A stretch of 10,860 nucleotides of DNA. It comes from Armatimonadota bacterium (lineage in GTDB: Bacteria > Sysuimicrobiota > Sysuimicrobiia > Sysuimicrobiales > JACQTN01). The notes under the pieces were generated by a model. It was given only the letters and a program-made list of their open reading frames with translations, ran no database searches and was not told the origin of the DNA. The stretch's first letter is position 1, and each line of letters opens with the position of its first letter. The DNA is taken from assembly GCA_016210785.1 (NCBI GenBank), contig JACQTN010000259.1:1-10860 (forward strand), in the 5' to 3' direction. The position numbers were made by a program, and so were the translations under genes. This document shows, piece after piece, positions 5,998 through 10,860 of the stretch.

Positions 5998-8322
5998 ATG
6001 CCCCGGCTGGCGCGCATCAAGACCGAGCTTTTCGGGAGGGTCGAGGAGCAGGACATCCTCATCGAGGGTGACGATCTCCCGGCGTGGCAGGCGGATGCTC
6101 CCCTCGATATCGTCGGCCGGCCCGTGCTCCGGGTGGACGGCCGAGAGCGGGCCGGCGGGACCGCCACGTACACGCACGACGTCTTGCTCCCGGGGATGCT
6201 CACCGGAGCGATCCTTCGCTGCCCCCACGCTCACGCACGGATCCGGTCTATCGATACCTCGCGGGCCGAAGGGCTGCCCGGCGTCCGGGCGGTCCTCTCC
6301 GGCCCGAACGCCCCGAAGATCCCCTGGTATGACGGACGGAGCTTCCTGTTTGACAACGAGCTCCGCTTTCCGGGAGAGGAGGTCTCGGCGGTCGCCGCGG
6401 ACACCGCGGCCATCGCCGAGGAGGCGCTCACCCTGATCGACGTGGACTACGAGGTCCTCCCGGCGCTGCTCGATCCGGAGGACGCCCTGCGCCCCGGCGC
6501 GCCGCGGGTCCACCTCGACGGCAACCTGGTCGAAGGTGCGCCAGACCTCTATGCCCGCGGTGACGTCGCGGCCGGCTTTGCGCAGGCGGACGCCGTCGTC
6601 GAAGGCACCTTCCGCACGCAGCCGGTCGTGCATCACTCGATGGAGACGCACGGCTCGGTGGCGGCGTGGGAAGGCGATCGCCTCACGATCTGGGACTCCA
6701 CGCAGAACATCTTCGGCGTCCGCCAGCAGGTGGCGAAATATCTCGGGCTGTCCGTGGACCGGGTGCGAGTGCTCAGCCGCTTCACCGGGGGCGGCTTCGG
6801 GAGCAAGAACAGGGCGGGGAAGTTTACTGTCATCGCGGCGCTCTTCGCCCGCACCACCGGACGTCCGGTGCGCATCGTGCTCTCCCGCCACGAGGAGAGC
6901 CTGGGTACGGGCCTGCGGCCCGCCAGCGTGCAGCGCCTGCGCATCGGCGCGCGACGGGACGGCACGCTGGTGGCCATCGACCTGTGGGGCATCAGCAACG
7001 CGGGCGCGTACCGTGACATGCGGACGCCGCTCTACGGACCCGCCAGAGAGCTCTACCGTTGTGCCAACGTGCGGACAGAGGTGTACACGGTGTTTACGCA
7101 CACCGGTCCGGCCGCGGCGTTCCGGGCGCCGGGCTACACGGAGGGGACTTTCCCGCTGGAGAGTCTCATGGATGTGCTCGCGGACAAACTCAACCTCGAC
7201 CCCCTCGAGTTCCGCGTCCGCAACCACGCCGACCGGGACCAGGTGCTGAATCGCCCGTATTCCGCCAAGCACCTGCTGGAAGCCTATGGCGCCGGCGCGT
7301 CTGCCATCGGCTGGAAGCGGCGCAACACCCTGCCCCGCACGGGCACCCGGCGACGCGGGCTGGGCATGGCCAGCCAGATCTGGATCGGCGTGGGCATGCC
7401 CCCGGCGTACGCGCGCGTCCGCCTCAACGTCGACGGCACCGCGGACGTCCTGACCGGGACACAGGACATCGGCACGGCGGCGAACACGGCGCTGGCGCAG
7501 ATTGCCGCGGAAGCGCTGGGGTTTCCGCTCGATCACGTCACGCTTCACCTCGGGGATACGCACTTTCCGTTCGCGCCTCGGAGCGCCGGGAGCCGGACGA
7601 TCGCCTCCGTGGGACCGGCGGTGCGCATGGCGGCCGACGAGGCCCGCCGGAACCTCCTCCAGGTGGCGGCGTCCATGCTGGAGGCCGCCGCGAAGGATCT
7701 GTTCATCGAGCACGGGCGCATCCGGGTGCGCGGCGTGCCCGAGCGGAGCCTGGCCGTGGCGGAGGTCACGCGCAGACTCACCAACTTCACCATCGAGGGC
7801 CGTGGTTTCCGTGCCCCGAACCCGGAGCATCTGACCCTGCGCACGTTCGGTGTCCAGTTCGCCGAGGTGGAGGTGGACACCGAGACCGGGGAGATCCGCG
7901 TCCTCCGCATCGTGGCGGTCCATGACATCGGGCGGATCATCAGCCCCGTCCAGTACGTCAGCCAGGTCCACGGCGGGGTGATCCAGGGGCTGGGACTGAC
8001 GCTTCTCGAAGACCAGGTGATCGACCCGGAGACGGGGAGCGTGCTCACGGCGGGGTTCGATACGTACGCGCTGCCGAAGATGGAGCACATTCCTTCGATC
8101 GACGTGCTCGTGCTGGACAGGGTGGATGTCGCGGCAAACAACCTGGGAGCGAAGGGAGCCGGGGAGCCTCCCATCATCCCCACCGCGGCGGCGATTGCGA
8201 ACGCCGTGAGCCATGCCACCGGGGCGCGCGTGACCGCGCTGCCTCTGACGCCGCCGCGCGTTCTCGCGGCGCTACACGCTGCAGCACGTCCGTGGCGCGA
8301 TGCCGGGGCGCCGCCGGTCTAA
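5998..8322 (+). CDS. Xanthine dehydrogenase family molybdopterin-binding subunit
   Basis: The 774-residue product matches the large catalytic subunit of molybdenum hydroxylases in length and motif order. The hammerhead domain spans roughly 40-155 (VGRPVLRVDGRERAGG). The molybdopterin-binding part carries FTGGGFGSKN (262-271), AFRAPGYTEGTFPLESLMD (374-392), TGTQDIGTAANTALAQIAAE (486-505) and GAKGAGEPP (717-725), where Glu723 matches the family's catalytic base. The AYRCSFR motif of CO dehydrogenase CoxL is absent, so a CO-oxidising role is not supported. Such enzymes hydroxylate aldehydes, purines or N-heterocycles using water. No Tat or Sec signal is visible. A stretch of roughly 38 residues precedes the conserved start. 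The small [2Fe-2S] and FAD subunits normally encoded alongside are absent from this window: upstream is a 505-base gap and downstream a binding protein 24 bases away. Partners must be encoded elsewhere. The substrate is unassigned. Confidence 0.92.
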   Translation: MPRLARIKTELFGRVEEQDILIEGDDLPAWQADAPLDIVGRPVLRVDGRERAGGTATYTHDVLLPGMLTGAILRCPHAHARIRSIDTSRAEGLPGVRAVLSGPNAPKIPWYDGRSFLFDNELRFPGEEVSAVAADTAAIAEEALTLIDVDYEVLPALLDPEDALRPGAPRVHLDGNLVEGAPDLYARGDVAAGFAQADAVVEGTFRTQPVVHHSMETHGSVAAWEGDRLTIWDSTQNIFGVRQQVAKYLGLSVDRVRVLSRFTGGGFGSKNRAGKFTVIAALFARTTGRPVRIVLSRHEESLGTGLRPASVQRLRIGARRDGTLVAIDLWGISNAGAYRDMRTPLYGPARELYRCANVRTEVYTVFTHTGPAAAFRAPGYTEGTFPLESLMDVLADKLNLDPLEFRVRNHADRDQVLNRPYSAKHLLEAYGAGASAIGWKRRNTLPRTGTRRRGLGMASQIWIGVGMPPAYARVRLNVDGTADVLTGTQDIGTAANTALAQIAAEALGFPLDHVTLHLGDTHFPFAPRSAGSRTIASVGPAVRMAADEARRNLLQVAASMLEAAAKDLFIEHGRIRVRGVPERSLAVAEVTRRLTNFTIEGRGFRAPNPEHLTLRTFGVQFAEVEVDTETGEIRVLRIVAVHDIGRIISPVQYVSQVHGGVIQGLGLTLLEDQVIDPETGSVLTAGFDTYALPKMEHIPSIDVLVLDRVDVAANNLGAKGAGEPPIIPTAAAIANAVSHATGARVTALPLTPPRVLAALHAAARPWRDAGAPPV

Positions 8323-8346
8323 CCTGTCATCGGGGGAGGGTGACTC

Positions 8347-9873
8347 ATGAGGAAGACGGCAGTGGTGGTGATGCTGGTCGTGGCCGTGATGCTCGCCGGC
8401 ATGGCGGGAGGCGGCCGGGCACAGAGCCCGCAGCAGTTGACGGTCGCGCAGCTGTTCAACCCTGACGACTTGAGTCCCTGGAACTTCACGACCCTGGCCA
8501 CCGTGGACATCTGGGAGCATTTCATCGAGCCGCTCACGGCGTTCGACCGCAAGGGCAACATCTACGGCGTCGTCGCGGAGAGCTGGCGGATGGTGAAACC
8601 CACCGAGTGGACCATCAAGATCCGCCGGGGCCTGAAGTTCCACGACCCCAAGTACGGCGAGCTGACCGCGGAGGACGTCAAGTTCACGATCGATGGGGCG
8701 GTCCAGCAAGGGACCATTATCCGCCGTCTGCTGCCGAAGCCGATCCAGCAGGGCACCGTAGAGGTCGTCGACAAGTACACGATCCGCTGGAAGCTCGGCG
8801 AGTCCGGCACCGGCGGCCTGCCCAACGTGATGTCCCTCATCCACATCACCTCCAAGGCCTACGTCGAGGGCGAGGGCAAAGAGACCTACAAGCGGCGGCC
8901 CATTGGCACCGGGCCTTACCGGTTCGTCGAGTTTGTGACGAATCAACGCGTCGTCGGCGAGATCAACCCGAACTACTGGGGGCGCAAGCCCGGGTTCCAG
9001 CGCATCGTCTGGCGCGTCATGCCCGACGCCCTCACGGCCAAGAACGCGCTGCTCGCGGGCGAGGTGGACGTCTTCCAGTTCGTGCCCCCGGATGCGATCC
9101 CGGAGGTCCAGCGAAACCCCAAAACGCGCATCGTGGAGACGGTGAGCGCCCGCATGCTGTTCATGATCATCAACGCCAGCGAGCCGCCGCTCGACAACAA
9201 GCTGGTCCGGCAGGCGTTGAACTATGCCGTCGACAAGAAGAGCATCGTCGAGCAGCTCTACCGCAACAAGGCCATCGCCCTGCGCGCGCCGATGCAGGAG
9301 AGCCTCCCGGAGCTGAACAAGAAACTCGCCGGTTACCCCTATAACCCGCAGAAGGCCCGCGACCTGCTGAAGCAGGTGGGGTACAAGGGTGAGACCATCC
9401 GCCTGAACGCATCTCTGCTGCGGCCCACCCTCGGCAAGGAGGTGGGCGAGGCGGTCGCGGGGATGCTGCAGCGGGTGGGCGTCAACGTAGACCTCAAGCT
9501 GGCGGAATGGGGCTCGTACGCACCCCAGCAGTTCGCCGGGAAGCATTCCGGCCTGAGCCTCGCCAGCAATGGCAACATCCTGTTCCTGCCCGAGTTCGTC
9601 TTCAGCCTGTGGCTGCTGCCGGGTGGCCAGGGCGAGGTCTACACGAAGGGACGCCCGGCGAACTGGGAGCGTGATGTGGCACAGGTCAGCCTGATGGCCA
9701 AGGGCGACCCGCGCCGGCAGCCGGTGCTGGACAAGCTGCAGGCCGAAGCGCTGGAGTGGGCGCCGTGGATCCTGCTGGTCAACCTGCGGGACGTCTACGC
9801 GCTCAGCAGCCGCGTGAACTGGGAACCCTATCCGGCGGAGTTCCGGAACTTCAAAGACGCGAAACCGCGTTAA
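8347..9873 (+). CDS. ABC transporter family 5 substrate-binding protein (copy 2)
   Basis: The 508-residue SBP_bac_5 protein aligns to copy 1 without a gap from residue 31 onward; by hand count 415 of 478 positions are identical. Signal peptide: MRK, a hydrophobic core to about residue 22, then GGGRA with likely cleavage after Ala25 and no lipobox Cys. The signal peptide is shorter than in copy 1 and its first half is unrelated. The start is the ATG at 8347, with GGGGGAGGG ending six bases upstream. Differences from copy 1 cluster at residues 354-361 (NASLLRPT here, NAPTQRIT there) and 392-410 (the APQQFAGKHSG region), near where this family usually lines the ligand cavity. It therefore probably binds a related but not identical ligand. 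It sits 24 bases after the molybdenum hydroxylase gene and before a permease gene, so it is likely the main binding protein of that transporter. Confidence 0.94.
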   Translation: MRKTAVVVMLVVAVMLAGMAGGGRAQSPQQLTVAQLFNPDDLSPWNFTTLATVDIWEHFIEPLTAFDRKGNIYGVVAESWRMVKPTEWTIKIRRGLKFHDPKYGELTAEDVKFTIDGAVQQGTIIRRLLPKPIQQGTVEVVDKYTIRWKLGESGTGGLPNVMSLIHITSKAYVEGEGKETYKRRPIGTGPYRFVEFVTNQRVVGEINPNYWGRKPGFQRIVWRVMPDALTAKNALLAGEVDVFQFVPPDAIPEVQRNPKTRIVETVSARMLFMIINASEPPLDNKLVRQALNYAVDKKSIVEQLYRNKAIALRAPMQESLPELNKKLAGYPYNPQKARDLLKQVGYKGETIRLNASLLRPTLGKEVGEAVAGMLQRVGVNVDLKLAEWGSYAPQQFAGKHSGLSLASNGNILFLPEFVFSLWLLPGGQGEVYTKGRPANWERDVAQVSLMAKGDPRRQPVLDKLQAEALEWAPWILLVNLRDVYALSSRVNWEPYPAEFRNFKDAKPR

Positions 9874-9923
9874 CTGGGCACGGTCTCCCGGCGCGAGAGA
9901 GATTGTCCGGGGACGAACGGACG

Positions 9924-9961
9924 CAGGAGGGGTCCACGCATCCGGACGTGGGCTCCTCCTG
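9924..9961 (+). terminator. Stem-loop between binding protein copy 2 and permease
   Basis: CAGGAGGGGTCCACG (9924-9938) pairs with CGTGGGCTCCTCCTG (9947-9961), giving 15 pairs including two G-U, around the eight-base loop CATCCGGA. It shares GGGGTCCACG and CGTGGGC with the stem-loop after copy 1. No T-run follows. Lying between a binding-protein gene and a permease gene, it may partly stop transcription or protect the upstream mRNA, giving more binding protein than permease, as is common in ABC operons (inference). Confidence 0.6.
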
Positions 9962-10070
9962 TCGTCTGGGGCCGGCGAGAGAACAGGAACGGATGTGGCC
10001 GGCGTTGAAGTGCGGTGGGTCCTTCATCCGGCGGCACGAGCGCTGATCACGAGCGCTGACAACAACCGCA

Positions 10071-10076
10071 GAGGAG
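10071..10076 (+). promoter_or_regulatory. Ribosome binding site for the permease GTG start
   Basis: GAGGAG ends six bases before the GTG at 10083. It supports GTG as the start, since the next in-frame ATG codes for Met27 inside the first membrane segment. Confidence 0.7.
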
Positions 10077-10082
10077 CGCGGA

Positions 10083-10860
10083 GTGTACCAGTTCATCAGC
10101 CGGCGGATCGCCCAGGCTGCGATCACGGTCCTGGTCGTCAGCATCGTCGTCTTCGGCTTCATGAACGTGGCCGGGGACCCTGCCGCTCTTCTCCTGCCCC
10201 CTGAGGCGAGCCCCAGCGAGCTCGAGGTGTTTCGCCGCGAACTGGGCCTGGACCGCCCGGCCCACGTCCGGTACTTCACCTTCATGACCAACTTCTGGTA
10301 CAGCGACCGGGTGAAGTCGTTCCGGTACAGCGACCGGCTGATGCCGCTGGTCCTCAGCCACCTGCGCTGGACGCTGGTGTTGGCCACGGCGGCGCTGGTC
10401 GTCGCCATGGCGGTGGCGATCCCGCTGGGCGCCGTGGCCGCCCTCCACCGCGGGCGGATCGTGGACGTGCTGATCCGGCTGGTCGCTGTCTCCGGCGAAT
10501 CGGTGCCTTCGTTCGTCACCGGGATTCTCCTGATGTATGTCCTCGCCGTACAGTTTCCCATCTTCCCGGTAGCCGGGCTGGGCTTGCGGAACGCCGTCCT
10601 CCCCGTCACCACGCTGGCCATGTTTCAGCTGGCGGTGCTGCTGCGCCTGTTCCGCTCGGAACTGCTGGAGGTGTTCGGACAGGACTACATCCGCACCGCC
10701 CGGGCCAAGGGACTGTGGGAGCAGGCGGTCCTCGTCCATCACGCCTTCCGCAACGCCGCGATCCCGGTGCTCGCCATGGCAGGGCTGCTGCTCAACTTCC
10801 TGGTGCTGGGCGCCGTGGTCGTAGAGCCCATCTTCGCCTGGCCTGGGCTGGGCTGGTTGA
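10083..10860 (+). CDS. Dipeptide-type ABC transporter permease, DppB family (3' end outside window)
   Basis: A GTG start gives MYQFISRRIAQAAITVLVVS and an open frame to the window end: 259 residues, with perhaps 50-80 missing compared with usual DppB proteins. The first membrane segment is about 10-29. It is followed by a periplasmic part with LPPEASPSELEVFRRELGLDRP (38-59), then hydrophobic segments near 96-120, 142-160, 172-190 and 227-248. The EAA loop that contacts the ATPase is clear at 201-228 (DYIRTARAKG then LWEQAVLVHHAFRNAAIP). EPIFAWPGLGWL at the edge is the usual DppB ending region. It forms the inner-membrane channel with a DppC-type partner, expected just beyond the window. Residues 73-85 contain YSDR twice, from a 14-base direct repeat nine codons apart. 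It is 209 bases after binding protein copy 2, which probably delivers its ligand. Confidence 0.93.
   Translation, partial: MYQFISRRIAQAAITVLVVSIVVFGFMNVAGDPAALLLPPEASPSELEVFRRELGLDRPAHVRYFTFMTNFWYSDRVKSFRYSDRLMPLVLSHLRWTLVLATAALVVAMAVAIPLGAVAALHRGRIVDVLIRLVAVSGESVPSFVTGILLMYVLAVQFPIFPVAGLGLRNAVLPVTTLAMFQLAVLLRLFRSELLEVFGQDYIRTARAKGLWEQAVLVHHAFRNAAIPVLAMAGLLLNFLVLGAVVVEPIFAWPGLGWL

Noticed and set aside
5998..8322. CO dehydrogenase large subunit (CoxL)
   Set aside because: The AYRCSFR active-site motif is absent and no CoxS or CoxM gene is adjacent.
2263..9546. Several very long open frames on the minus strand (around 2263-3918, 3918-5549, 5752-8214 and 8272-9546)
   Set aside because: They lie opposite clear + strand genes, their translations are rich in Arg, Ala, Gly, His and Pro with no recognisable domain, and such antisense frames are expected in GC-rich coding DNA.
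9924..9961. T-box or other riboswitch
   Set aside because: The GTGGGC string recalls part of a T-box antiterminator, but the specifier stem, the conserved 14-base T-box sequence and a terminator T-run are missing, and the position is between genes of one likely operon.
1..10860. CRISPR array, tRNA or rRNA genes, intact transposase or integrase, known defence genes
   Set aside because: No regularly spaced repeats, no tRNA- or rRNA-like stretches and no recombinase or nuclease motifs were seen on either strand. The 72-base inverted repeat is the only possible mobile trace.

Overview
This is a GC-rich window (high G+C by eye, with strong G/C preference at third codon positions) in which every recognisable gene lies on the + strand. 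The combination of amide hydrolases, an MmgE/PrpD-family enzyme, a molybdenum hydroxylase subunit and peptide/nickel-type (family 5) ABC uptake components suggests a free-living heterotrophic bacterium that scavenges small organic nitrogen or amide compounds. High-GC soil, sediment or thermal-environment lineages such as Rokubacteria, Sysuimicrobiota/Armatimonadota, Chloroflexota or a proteobacterium would all fit. The sequence holds no rRNA or other marker that would decide between them.

Layout: (1) positions 2-2311 hold two tandem amidase-signature genes. The first is cut by the window edge, and the second is complete with a full Lys-Ser-Ser triad. They are paralogues, with 188 of 280 aligned residues identical by hand count. 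(2) Positions 2485-3921 encode an MmgE/PrpD-family protein. It is followed after 23 bases by a secreted family 5 substrate-binding protein (3945-5492). (3) Positions 5493-5997 are a 505-base gene-free region unusually rich in structure: three consecutive GC-rich stem-loops, a two-copy tandem repeat with three conserved blocks, and a 72-base element with 20-base inverted-repeat ends. (4) Positions 5998-8322 encode the molybdopterin-binding large subunit of a xanthine dehydrogenase/aldehyde oxidase-family enzyme. It is followed after 24 bases by a second substrate-binding protein (8347-9873), about 87% identical to the first over the mature protein. (5) After a 209-base gap with a strong stem-loop comes the start of a DppB-type permease (10083 to the window end).

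Functional reading (inference): the region looks like a catabolic and uptake locus. An imported amide- or nitrogen-containing compound would be bound by one of two closely related binding proteins, enter through a dipeptide-type ABC transporter whose genes continue past the right edge, and be processed by amidases, an MmgE/PrpD enzyme and a molybdenum hydroxylase. Twice, a catabolic enzyme gene sits 23-24 bases upstream of a copy of the same binding protein. Each binding-protein gene is followed by a related stem-loop. The two binding proteins differ most in segments where this family usually lines the ligand cavity. The true substrate cannot be read from the sequence.
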